A DNA stretch of 7,259 bases from positions 1 to 7,259 of the forward strand of contig CAAGJD010000147.1 of the NCBI GenBank assembly GCA_900770055.1, given 5' to 3'. The translations under genes and the position numbers were made by a program. The notes beneath the pieces are model-generated. The model was given only the letters and a program-made list of their open reading frames with translations, was not told the DNA's origin and searched no databases. The DNA is from Acholeplasmatales bacterium (GTDB taxonomy: Bacteria; Bacillota_I; Bacilli_A; Acholeplasmatales; Anaeroplasmataceae). Below, piece by piece: positions 1 through 5,274 of the stretch (the stretch's first letter is position 1; each line of letters starts with the position of its first letter).

Positions 1-1
1 A

Positions 2-676
2 TTTAAGACAATTTATCATACTAATATCCTAAGAGTTACTCGTAAGGTGATGGGACATTCTATATTTGTTACTGGTACAACAGGAAGTGTATCCTACCCT
101 ATTAACTGTTCTAGCTATAATGAATTACTAGATAGAGCTGATAAGGTACTATATAGAGGTAAATCTAAAGGTAGAAACTGCTTCATCATTTGGGTTGAGG
201 AAAAGCATAAAGATATTACTATTAATAAACTTGCAAAACAGAATATTTATTCTTTAATTAAAAAATTAACGGATTTCTTTGATAACTATAATCCTTTAGA
301 ATTTGCAATAAAAAGAGCTACAAATTTCTTACAAAAGAATTTCGGAATTGATTATCTACATTTTATCTATAACGGTGAATTAATAGATTCTTCTACCTTT
401 AAATCATTAGGTAAGACAGAAATTGATGATGACAAATTTGAAAAAGAATTCTTTTCTACAAATTATAAAAAGAATATTAAAGAGCTTCAGCCATCATATT
501 ATGAGAAAATCAAAGATATAAAGCTTGAATCTATGCTAATGCTTAGAGAAACTAGTAATAAACCTGTAAAGTATATTATCTTTTCTCTATCTAGAACCTC
601 AAGAATTTGGCAAAGCGATGAAAAAGCATTGTTATTTCTATTCTTAAGGTTATTAAATGAAAAATTAGCACATTAA
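2..676 (+). CDS. GGDEF-domain protein, 3' part only, with C-terminal GAF-like extension
   Basis: The reading frame is open from base 2, so this is the C-terminal 224 residues of a longer gene that starts outside the window. The GTG/ATG at 47-52 is internal and lacks a Shine-Dalgarno site. The first ~60 residues match the end of a GGDEF (diguanylate cyclase) domain: a beta strand followed by 'SVSYP', then the C-terminal signature ELLDRADKVLYRGKSKGRN. The GG(D/E)EF active-site loop lies upstream and cannot be seen, so c-di-GMP synthesis versus a degenerate sensor role is undecided. About 150 residues follow the domain, including a stretch (NPLEFAIKRATNFLQKNFG, then IDYLHFIYNG) that reads like the start of a GAF-type sensory domain. 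That second assignment is weak. GGDEF domains more often sit at the C-terminus, so the order is mildly unusual. The gene ends in TAA, 15 bases before a terminator. Confidence 0.8.
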   Translation, partial: FKTIYHTNILRVTRKVMGHSIFVTGTTGSVSYPINCSSYNELLDRADKVLYRGKSKGRNCFIIWVEEKHKDITINKLAKQNIYSLIKKLTDFFDNYNPLEFAIKRATNFLQKNFGIDYLHFIYNGELIDSSTFKSLGKTEIDDDKFEKEFFSTNYKKNIKELQPSYYEKIKDIKLESMLMLRETSNKPVKYIIFSLSRTSRIWQSDEKALLFLFLRLLNEKLAH

Positions 677-691
677 AATATAAAAAAATAA

Positions 692-720
692 AAAAGGCTC
701 AAACGAGCCTTTTAATTTTT
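692..720 (+). terminator. Rho-independent terminator of the GGDEF gene
   Basis: A 9-bp perfect stem (AAAAGGCTC / GAGCCTTTT, 692-700 and 705-713) closes an AAAC loop and is followed by AATTTTT. It begins 15 bases after the GGDEF stop. A-runs on one side and T-runs on the other allow it to work on the minus strand too, where it lies just past the 3' end of the tRNA-Leu gene. Confidence 0.88.
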
Positions 721-724
721 AGTA

Positions 725-808
725 TGGTGCCCGAAACAGGAATCGAACCTGCACACCGGAGGTACTAGATTCTAAGTCTAGCGCGTCTGCCAGTTCCGCC
801 ATTCGGGC
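725..808 (-). tRNA. tRNA-Leu, anticodon TAG
   Basis: Read on the minus strand, this 84-nt sequence folds as a class II tRNA. The acceptor stem is GCCCGAA (808-802) with TTCGGGC (735-729), the discriminator is A, and the CCA end is encoded (727-725). The anticodon stem is CTAGA/TCTAG around loop CTTAGAA, giving anticodon TAG (774-772), which reads CUA-type leucine codons. A long variable arm typical of leucine tRNAs precedes the T-arm, which has the TTCGATT loop. It has its own promoter at 839-867 and can end at the 692-720 hairpin. No second tRNA is adjacent. Confidence 0.97.
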
Positions 809-838
809 ATATAATACAATCTTTCAACTGCAAGATGT

Positions 839-867
839 ATTATACTTAAAAATTATTAGAATGTCAA
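839..867 (-). promoter_or_regulatory. Consensus sigma-A promoter of tRNA-Leu
   Basis: On the minus strand TTGACA (867-862) and TATAAT (844-839) are both perfect consensus hexamers with a 17-base spacer. Transcription should start near 832, giving a leader of about 24 nt before the mature tRNA 5' end at 808. The -35 box lies inside the last codons of the upstream membrane-protein gene (stop at 856-858). No terminator is visible between that gene and the tRNA, so read-through could add to tRNA transcription. Confidence 0.9.
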
Positions 868-2874
868 TATCGTTTTTAAATTTTTTTTAAATAGATCATT
901 ACTGTATTTTTTCTTATTATTTAATCCAAATACTAAGAATATAAATAATCCTGAATAAGATAAATATCTCACACCTTTAGCTATATTCATTAAAGTAGTT
1001 CCAGTATAATTAGTCTTTATACTGTATTCACCCTCTTCAAGTCTAAAGGCTACTAATCCATCAGCCTCTTCTGCTTTTATAGTCTTATTACCATTAATTA
1101 CTATTTCATAGCCAGGATAATATAATAACGGTACTTGAATTAATGAATCTTCCTCTACAGTAATATTCATCTCATATACAGGAGCCTTTTTATATGTAAC
1201 CGCAATGCTGCCATTACCCTCTAGGAATACTGGATTAAATGAATATGGATTTTGATTGAATGAATACCATATTTCATGATAAATATTATTAAATAATGAA
1301 TTACTATATTTAGCTTTATAATTATCATATAAATGAAAATATTTTGGATAGTACTCTAAATTAGCACCAATTGACATAAACTTATCATATACACCTTCAT
1401 TTATTTCATATCTAAATGTAGGATTTTCTGTATGCTCTAGAATTAATCTTTTTTCTAATAGTGGTTGATTAGCAACCATTATAAAGCCAGTAACTATAGC
1501 AGCTGCATATTTTGCAGTTTTTTCCTTAAATGAATTAATAATATAAACTGATAAAATTGATGCATATAAGGATACAAAAGCCCATAAACGCCAAGGGAAT
1601 TGAATCTTTAATAGGAATGCTGGCATAATATCCCAAACCCAATCCTGTGTTATCATTAATAATACTACTACAAGTATTACAATATAATACCAAAAATCAA
1701 TACTATGATGATAGTTTTGAGCACTTTGATCTTCTTTTGAATATCTAATAGCTAAATAAAGACATGCAAATATTATCGCACCAAGTGTTATATCTATTCT
1801 ATTAATTGTTAAAGTAATTAAACTAAAATATAATACTAATGAAATTAAGCTATGAAAATATTTAAGCTTCTTTACACTTGATAATGCTATATCTAGAGAA
1901 ACAGTTATACCTGAATAAAAGATAAACATAGCTAATTCCATTACTATCTTATCAAATGATAAAACATTATAATAATAGCCTGAGATATAAGGAATATTTA
2001 TAAAGCCTGAATAACAAGCACAATCATACGTTCTTTTTCTTACTGCCTCAACATTTGTCCACATTCTAATAGAATCACTAACATTATAGAAATCCATACT
2101 CATTAGAGTCATTTGTGTAACAATATTATATAAGGTTAAGCCTAATATTAAGCCTACAGAAATCACTGCATATATAGTTTGAGTTTTATTTTTTAATATT
2201 GCTATTACCTTTTTAATATTAAATAGTAAATAAATAATACCAAATATAAAGCAATATAACGCAGTTAAATTATGTGATAGGAATAATAATACTGCACCTA
2301 AAATAACCTCAACATATGGTAATACCTTATCATCCTTATTATTAAGAACATCATAAAGGCCCATATAAAAAAGTGGTAAAAACATTATCGCAAAGCCTTC
2401 AGCTATTGCTATTCTACAATAATAATCAAATAATCGATAAGGATATAAAATAAAGATAGCTGCTGCTATTAAAGATATTACTTTACGATTTTTCGTAATA
2501 TGCATCGCAAAACGATACATAAATATGCCTGAAATATAAATACTAAGTAATAATACCACTTTAAAACTTGTTAATAAGGATATATTAAAAACACTTAAAT
2601 TTATTCCAACAATCGCAATTACCAAATGTGGTATTGGCGAATAAAATAATTGCTTACCTACACCTACTCCAGATGCCAAATATGGTGATATTGGGCTATT
2701 GTTTCCTTCTAACAAGGCTAAATATTGATCATAAATATTTGCAAAATGATAATCTGAATCATCACCATTTGGATAACCATTTGTCATAAATAGTAAATAG
2801 CAAGCAAATCCTGAAAATACAAGCATTAATATATATGGAAATGTCTTATTAATAATTGCTTTTACTCTTCCCAT
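856..2874 (-). CDS. YfhO / PTPS-related-like polytopic membrane protein (GT-C fold candidate)
   Basis: The 672-residue product is predicted to sit in the cytoplasmic membrane with about a dozen hydrophobic segments between residues ~12 and ~470, and one more near 636-651. Features of the large GT-C-like family annotated as YfhO or '6-pyruvoyl-tetrahydropterin synthase-related' membrane proteins are visible. They are an acidic first outer loop GDDSDYHF (37-44), where GT-C enzymes hold a catalytic Asp, then RIAIAEG (154-160), SHNLTAL (200-206) and QFPWRLW (425-431). A beta-rich outer domain follows (about 555-622, with YYPGYEIVINGN). Related proteins are thought to transfer sugars from lipid-linked donors to envelope polymers; donor and acceptor cannot be read here. 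I chose the ATG at 2874 because GAGGG lies 5 bases upstream. The in-frame TTG at 2886 would be part of that SD region. It is the second gene of an operon, 22 bases after the small two-TM gene. Confidence 0.8.
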   Translation of the reverse strand: MGRVKAIINKTFPYILMLVFSGFACYLLFMTNGYPNGDDSDYHFANIYDQYLALLEGNNSPISPYLASGVGVGKQLFYSPIPHLVIAIVGINLSVFNISLLTSFKVVLLLSIYISGIFMYRFAMHITKNRKVISLIAAAIFILYPYRLFDYYCRIAIAEGFAIMFLPLFYMGLYDVLNNKDDKVLPYVEVILGAVLLFLSHNLTALYCFIFGIIYLLFNIKKVIAILKNKTQTIYAVISVGLILGLTLYNIVTQMTLMSMDFYNVSDSIRMWTNVEAVRKRTYDCACYSGFINIPYISGYYYNVLSFDKIVMELAMFIFYSGITVSLDIALSSVKKLKYFHSLISLVLYFSLITLTINRIDITLGAIIFACLYLAIRYSKEDQSAQNYHHSIDFWYYIVILVVVLLMITQDWVWDIMPAFLLKIQFPWRLWAFVSLYASILSVYIINSFKEKTAKYAAAIVTGFIMVANQPLLEKRLILEHTENPTFRYEINEGVYDKFMSIGANLEYYPKYFHLYDNYKAKYSNSLFNNIYHEIWYSFNQNPYSFNPVFLEGNGSIAVTYKKAPVYEMNITVEEDSLIQVPLLYYPGYEIVINGNKTIKAEEADGLVAFRLEEGEYSIKTNYTGTTLMNIAKGVRYLSYSGLFIFLVFGLNNKKKYSNDLFKKNLKTILTF

Positions 2875-2879
2875 AAAAT

Positions 2880-2884
2880 CCCTC
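2880..2884 (-). promoter_or_regulatory. Ribosome binding site deciding the membrane-protein start
   Basis: GAGGG on the minus strand sits 5 bases before the ATG at 2874-2872. It overlaps the codons just after a possible upstream TTG at 2886-2884, so the SD favours the ATG and excludes the longer 676-residue reading. Confidence 0.75.
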
Positions 2885-2896
2885 AAAATCTAAAAA

Positions 2897-3475
2897 TTAT
2901 TTGTTAGTAACTTCAATATACTTCTTTATATCCTCAATAAATAAATCAACAATAGCTGAATCACTTAAATTAGATACATCTATTCCATCTTCTTCATCAT
3001 TTAAAACTAAAAACCATCCTACCTCATAATATAATGATGAATAAAAAAATTTCTTTTTATTAGCATTTATACTACAAATAGAGAATTCATAATAATTACC
3101 TTTCTCAGCATCCTCATCATAATCAAAAGAAAACTCTAAATTAGCTTGATTCATAATTGTTGTAAGCTCTATATACTCATTATTTAAAATATCACAAATA
3201 AGAGCCATTTTAGGGTCATTATCCTTCAATTCTTCAAAATGCTCACGGATCTTCTTTTGTAGTTCAATTGCTTCTTGGTCCTCATATTTCTTTTGCTCTT
3301 TATTGACCTTATGTTCAATTACTGCAAAAACACCTAATACAGCTATTATAATACCAAAACCTATTCCTAATACTAAATCATTATCCTTAAAAAATTTGAT
3401 TAACGCAACACCAATTATTAATAATACTAATGATATAATAGTAGTTAAAATTTGAATTTTTCTAAACTTCTTCAT
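2897..3475 (-). CDS. Small two-TM membrane protein of unknown function
   Basis: I do not recognise a named family. The 192-residue product has a short basic N-terminus (MKKFRKIQ), two hydrophobic segments at about 9-28 and 34-53 joined by a short loop (FFKDND), and a charged, probably helical stretch at about 57-87. An acidic alpha/beta-looking C-terminal domain of about 100 residues follows. By the positive-inside rule both ends should be cytoplasmic, so the C-terminal domain would face the cell interior. AGGAAAG at 3483-3489 lies 7 bases before the ATG. It is first in the operon with the GT-C-like gene downstream (22-base gap), which suggests an accessory role to that protein, but nothing in the sequence proves a link. 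Transcription probably starts from the promoter at 3569-3597. Confidence 0.8.
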   Translation of the reverse strand: MKKFRKIQILTTIISLVLLIIGVALIKFFKDNDLVLGIGFGIIIAVLGVFAVIEHKVNKEQKKYEDQEAIELQKKIREHFEELKDNDPKMALICDILNNEYIELTTIMNQANLEFSFDYDEDAEKGNYYEFSICSINANKKKFFYSSLYYEVGWFLVLNDEEDGIDVSNLSDSAIVDLFIEDIKKYIEVTNK

Positions 3476-3568
3476 TTTTAGACTTTCCTATACATTTATT
3501 TTAAAAGCCCAAAGAAGTTTACTTATTAATAAAGTATATTTATCCTCTAAAAAAGCTTTACTCATTCA

Positions 3569-3597
3569 ATTATACAATAATAAATTATCTTTTACAA
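3569..3597 (-). promoter_or_regulatory. Putative promoter of the two-TM / GT-C-like operon
   Basis: On the minus strand TTGTAA (3597-3592, 4 of 6 consensus) and TATAAT (3574-3569, 6 of 6) are separated by 17 bases. The start would be near 3562, leaving a leader of about 87 nt before the ATG at 3475. The region is very AT-rich, so chance matches are possible, but no better candidate was found. Confidence 0.55.
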
Positions 3598-3632
3598 ATA
3601 ATACATCATATATAAATACGAATTTTTATCAG

Positions 3633-3658
3633 TTTTTTAGTGCATTTTGCACAAAAAA
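3633..3658. promoter_or_regulatory. Inverted repeat between divergent promoters (candidate operator)
   Basis: TTTTTT-A-GTGCA, a TTT centre, then TGCAC-A-AAAAAA gives 11 of 12 paired positions per arm. It lies 22 bases upstream of the HAD -35 box and 35 bases upstream of the opposing operon's -35 box. The T-run precedes and the A-run follows the core, the wrong order for a terminator on either strand, so a protein-binding site is the more likely reading. The regulator is unknown. Confidence 0.45.
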
Positions 3659-3680
3659 ACCTTCATTTGTTCTATAAAAG

Positions 3681-3709
3681 TTGACATAATCAATTTTAAT
3701 TAGTAAAAT
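3681..3709 (+). promoter_or_regulatory. Sigma-A promoter of the HAD hydrolase gene
   Basis: TTGACA (3681-3686) and TAAAAT (3704-3709) are spaced by 17 bases, 11 of 12 consensus positions. The expected start near 3716 gives a leader of about 94 nt. The 334-base gap 3476-3809 holds no supportable gene. Besides this promoter it contains the opposing promoter at 3569-3597 and two inverted repeats. Confidence 0.82.
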
Positions 3710-3761
3710 AAAGATAGTAGATAGATTTATAAAAATTTAATAGTATTATATTTATTCATTT

Positions 3762-3782
3762 TATTGTACATATAATACAATA
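3762..3782. promoter_or_regulatory. 21-bp dyad in the HAD leader (candidate operator)
   Basis: Perfect 7-bp arms TATTGTA and TACAATA flank CATATAA. It lies between the predicted transcription start and the SD, 27 bases before the HAD ATG. An isolated TATAAT (3771-3776) is inside it, without a convincing -35. A repressor bound here could block elongation or a secondary promoter. The RNA hairpin would be weak because it is almost all A-U. Confidence 0.4.
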
Positions 3783-3809
3783 CAAAAATTATTAAAAGGA
3801 GTGATTTTT

Positions 3810-4457
3810 ATGGATAAAAATCTAAAGAAGTTACTAGACAACAAGAGAGCATTTATCTTCGACTTCGATGGTACTTTAGCCGATACTGAAAGATTACACT
3901 GGGTAGCTCACAACGAAATTCTTAAAAAGGAATACGGTATTGAGGTAGATCATGAACACATTCTTTCTTATTTAGGTAAGCCTGAGGAGGTATTCCTAGA
4001 GGAAATAGAAAGAGATTATAACATTAAAATCGAAAATAAAGAAAAATACTCTAAGAAAAGAGCTAAACTAGCAATTAAGATTATTTTAAAGGAATCTAAG
4101 CCTTTCCAATTTATCAAGGAAGTATTAGATGATACATTTGGTATTAGATTATTCCTAGTATCAGCTCAAAATAAGGGTGTTGCGTTAAAGATTCTTCACA
4201 AGTGGAATTTCTATCGTCATTTTAATGAAACTAACTCATTCTTCTGTGATAATGCTCATCCAGTTAAGTCTGATTACTATGATGAAATATTAAAAATTCT
4301 AAAGAATGCTAAGCCTGAAGAAATTGTATTCTTTGAGGATGTTAACAAATATTTAAAGATTGGTAAGGAAAAAGGCTTCGTTACTATCGGAATTGATAGT
4401 GGCTTTGGTGAAACTATTACTGAAGCAGACTTTGTTATCGACACAAGAGAAAATTAA
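3810..4457 (+). CDS. HAD-superfamily hydrolase, beta-phosphoglucomutase / phosphatase-like
   Basis: The 215-residue product is a cytoplasmic HAD-fold protein. Motif I is DFDGTLADTE (18-27), with D18 as the expected nucleophile and D20 as acid/base. A helical cap typical of subfamily I follows (about 28-95). Motif II Ser is S118 in LVSAQ, motif III Lys is K153 in HPVKSDYY, and motif IV acids are E176/D177 in FFEDVNKYL. All four motifs are intact, so it should be an active Mg-dependent phosphohydrolase or phosphomutase. The substrate cannot be read, since beta-phosphoglucomutase and phosphoglycolate phosphatase share this layout. I chose the ATG at 3810 because AGGAG at 3797-3801 is 8 bases upstream; the GTG at 3801 overlaps that SD. 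Many codons end in C or G compared with its neighbours, and the promoter is near consensus, which together suggest good expression. An insertion sequence lies just past its stop. Confidence 0.88.
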   Translation: MDKNLKKLLDNKRAFIFDFDGTLADTERLHWVAHNEILKKEYGIEVDHEHILSYLGKPEEVFLEEIERDYNIKIENKEKYSKKRAKLAIKIILKESKPFQFIKEVLDDTFGIRLFLVSAQNKGVALKILHKWNFYRHFNETNSFFCDNAHPVKSDYYDEILKILKNAKPEEIVFFEDVNKYLKIGKEKGFVTIGIDSGFGETITEADFVIDTREN

Positions 4458-4464
4458 TAACAAT

Positions 4465-4566
4465 CCACCCGTTCAACGTGTGGTATTTAGGCTCCCCTAT
4501 AAGGGCCTGTGACTTCACAAGCCCCTCAAGGGGCATGTGAAAAGCCTGACAACCGCGTTTAAACGC
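4465..4566. repeat. Hairpin cluster at the tnpA-distal IS end
   Basis: Read on +, five helices pack into about 100 bases. They are CCAC-C-CGT / ACG-T-GTGG (4465-4483); AGGCT with AGCCT (4489-4493 / 4543-4547) enclosing CCCT-ATA-AGGG (4495-4505) and TTCACA-A-GCCCC / GGGGC-A-TGTGAA around TCAA (4514-4541); and the perfect palindrome GCGTTTAAACGC (4555-4566). The enclosing stem makes a possible three-way junction. These are best read as the DNA hairpins of the IS end. They also lie in the 3' leader-out of the HAD transcript, so a structured 3' RNA is possible. Confidence 0.7.
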
Positions 4567-4571
4567 TTGCT

Positions 4572-4598
4572 GCCGCTTGATGAGCGGCTTTTATTTTT
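4572..4598 (+). terminator. Plus-strand terminator abutting the tnpA stop
   Basis: GCCGCT (4572-4577), loop TGATG, AGCGGC (4583-4588), then TTTTATTTTT. It would stop HAD transcription before it runs antisense through tnpA. Its T-tract overlaps the tnpA stop codon (4591-4593). No closer canonical terminator follows the HAD gene. Confidence 0.85.
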
Positions 4599-5064
4599 GA
4601 GCTTTTTTGAACGGATCTTGATATTCCTTTGAAGTCATATTATCTTCTTTCATATCTTCAAGTTCTTGATTCCTTATGTATTCTCTTACTACTTCATCCT
4701 TTAATCCGACTGTCGATACGAAATATCCTTTAGCCCAAAAATTTCTATTGCCATATTTATATTTCAAATTCGCATGTCTTTCAAATATCATCAAAGATGA
4801 TTTACCTTTCAAGTATACCATAAACGAAGACACTGCTAATTTGGGTGGTATCATCACCAACATATGAATATGATCATTCATTGCATGTGCTTCTATAATT
4901 TCTACTTCTTTGTATTCACACAATGTTCTTAAAATCTTTCCTATATCACTTTTTAGCTGCCCATATATTTCTTTCCTTCTATACTTTGGAATAAATACAA
5001 TATGGTACTTACAATTCCATCTAGTATGTGATAAACTAGAATCGTCATTTGGTTTAGTTGCCAT
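4591..5064 (-). CDS. tnpA: IS200-group Y1 (HUH) transposase TnpA
   Basis: The 157-residue product matches the IS200/IS605 single-strand transposase family in length (IS608 TnpA is about 155) and motifs. It cuts and rejoins single-stranded IS ends through a 5'-phosphotyrosine, acting as a dimer. Visible landmarks are WNCKYHIVFIPKYRRKEIYG near the N-terminus (16-35), the metal-binding HUH motif H65-I66-H67 in NDHIHMLVMIPP, NFWAKGYFVSTVG (108-120), and the catalytic Y129 in VREYIRNQE. Q133 sits four residues after the tyrosine, as in IS608. All key residues are present and the frame is intact, so the element may be active. The ATG at 5064 has a full AGGAGGT SD 6 bases upstream. That SD can pair with an upstream arm (see 5071-5120). 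A likely promoter is at 5109-5137. No tnpB accompanies it. Confidence 0.96.
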   Translation of the reverse strand: MATKPNDDSSLSHTRWNCKYHIVFIPKYRRKEIYGQLKSDIGKILRTLCEYKEVEIIEAHAMNDHIHMLVMIPPKLAVSSFMVYLKGKSSLMIFERHANLKYKYGNRNFWAKGYFVSTVGLKDEVVREYIRNQELEDMKEDNMTSKEYQDPFKKAQK

Positions 5065-5070
5065 TTGATT

Positions 5071-5120
5071 ACCTCCTATATTTTGTTTTCGGTTGCCAGA
5101 CCAATTACATTATATAGGAG
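5071..5120 (-). promoter_or_regulatory. tnpA Shine-Dalgarno with a sequestering stem
   Basis: On the minus strand CTCCTATAT (5120-5112) is a perfect 9-bp complement of ATATAGGAG (5081-5073), which contains AGGAG of the tnpA SD (AGGAGGT, 5077-5071). The 30-base loop holds a smaller possible stem (TTGGT with ACCgAA). SD occlusion by a 5' leader hairpin is known for IS200 tnpA. Here the upstream arm overlaps the candidate tnpA -10 box, so only RNAs that begin farther upstream would contain it. Confidence 0.75.
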
Positions 5121-5137
5121 TTTTTCTATTTACTCAA
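5109..5137 (-). promoter_or_regulatory. Putative tnpA promoter
   Basis: On the minus strand TTGAGT (5137-5132, 4 of 6) and TATAAT (5114-5109, 6 of 6) are spaced by 17 bases. The predicted start near 5102 leaves a leader of about 38 nt containing the full SD but not the complementary arm at 5112-5120. Confidence 0.6.
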
Positions 5138-5155
5138 CGCTACCGCTTTTCTATT

Positions 5156-5197
5156 CTCACCTGCATAGCAGGCGGTTTTTATGTGAGGCATTCGCCT
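5156..5197. repeat. Hairpins at the tnpA-proximal IS end
   Basis: CCTGC-ATA-GCAGG (5160-5172) is nested in CTCAC / GTGAG (5156-5160 and 5183-5187) and followed by AGGC-ATTC-GCCT (5186-5197). The pairs share bases, so they are alternatives rather than one fold. The first is followed by CGGTTTTT on +, and could also end an antisense transcript leaving tnpA, as in the IS200 art200 arrangement. Confidence 0.6.
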
Positions 5198-5210
5198 AAC
5201 ATAATAAAGC

Positions 5211-5236
5211 GAGCCAGTGGTTTCACTGGCTCTTTT
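5211..5236. terminator. Strong hairpin terminator between the IS and the lipoprotein gene
   Basis: GAGCCAGTG (5211-5219), loop GTTT, CACTGGCTC (5224-5232), then TTTTAT on +. On the minus strand the stem is followed by GCTTTATTAT, so it can also end the lipoprotein operon, whose stop is about 40 bases upstream. It would shield tnpA from incoming transcription. It may be chromosomal or belong to the IS end; the sequence does not decide. Confidence 0.82.
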
Positions 5237-5274
5237 ATGGGGAGGTTTGTTAGAATATTGATTACTAAATTAAT

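Larger units (their letters stand above)
4465..5198 (-). mobile_element. IS200/IS605-family insertion sequence, tnpA only; boundaries approximate
   Basis: A single Y1 transposase gene is flanked by about 130 bases on each side that are GC-richer and much more hairpin-rich than the surroundings. This is the layout of IS200-group elements, which carry subterminal hairpins instead of long terminal inverted repeats and make no target duplication. Hairpins with an ATA triloop occur near both ends (4495-4505 and 5160-5172) and could be the transposase-recognised pair. The outer limits are set here at the last plausible hairpins, giving about 730 bp against about 700 bp usual for IS200. The exact cleavage sites are not resolved. 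The element sits a few bases after the HAD stop, so the HAD coding sequence is intact. No tnpB or iscB is present. Confidence 0.78.

Noticed and set aside
725..808. tRNA-Leu as an integration (att) site for a genomic island
   Set aside because: No integrase and no repeated copy of the tRNA 3' end were seen in the window.
2875..2886. TTG start giving a 676-residue membrane protein
   Set aside because: A GAGGG SD just ahead of the ATG at 2874 lies within those extra codons, so the ATG is the better start.
3523..3532. Palindrome TTATTAATAA in the minus-strand operon leader
   Set aside because: Ten bases of pure A/T in an AT-rich region are expected by chance.
3801..3809. GTG start for the HAD gene
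   Set aside because: The GTG overlaps the AGGAG SD that serves the ATG at 3810 with ideal spacing.
4465..4598. TnpB/IscB omega-RNA
   Set aside because: No tnpB or iscB is present, and the region lies beyond the 3' end of tnpA in the opposite orientation. Hairpins of the IS end explain it more simply, though it is kept as a structured-RNA question in the findings.
4676..4867. 63-codon plus-strand ORF within tnpA
   Set aside because: It is fully antisense to the confidently assigned transposase, has no Shine-Dalgarno site, and resembles no protein.
4894..5001. Promoter for an art200-like antisense RNA on the plus strand within tnpA
   Set aside because: TATAAT at 4894-4899 and TACAAT at 4996-5001 exist but neither has a convincing -35 at the right spacing. 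The antisense RNA remains possible but unsupported.
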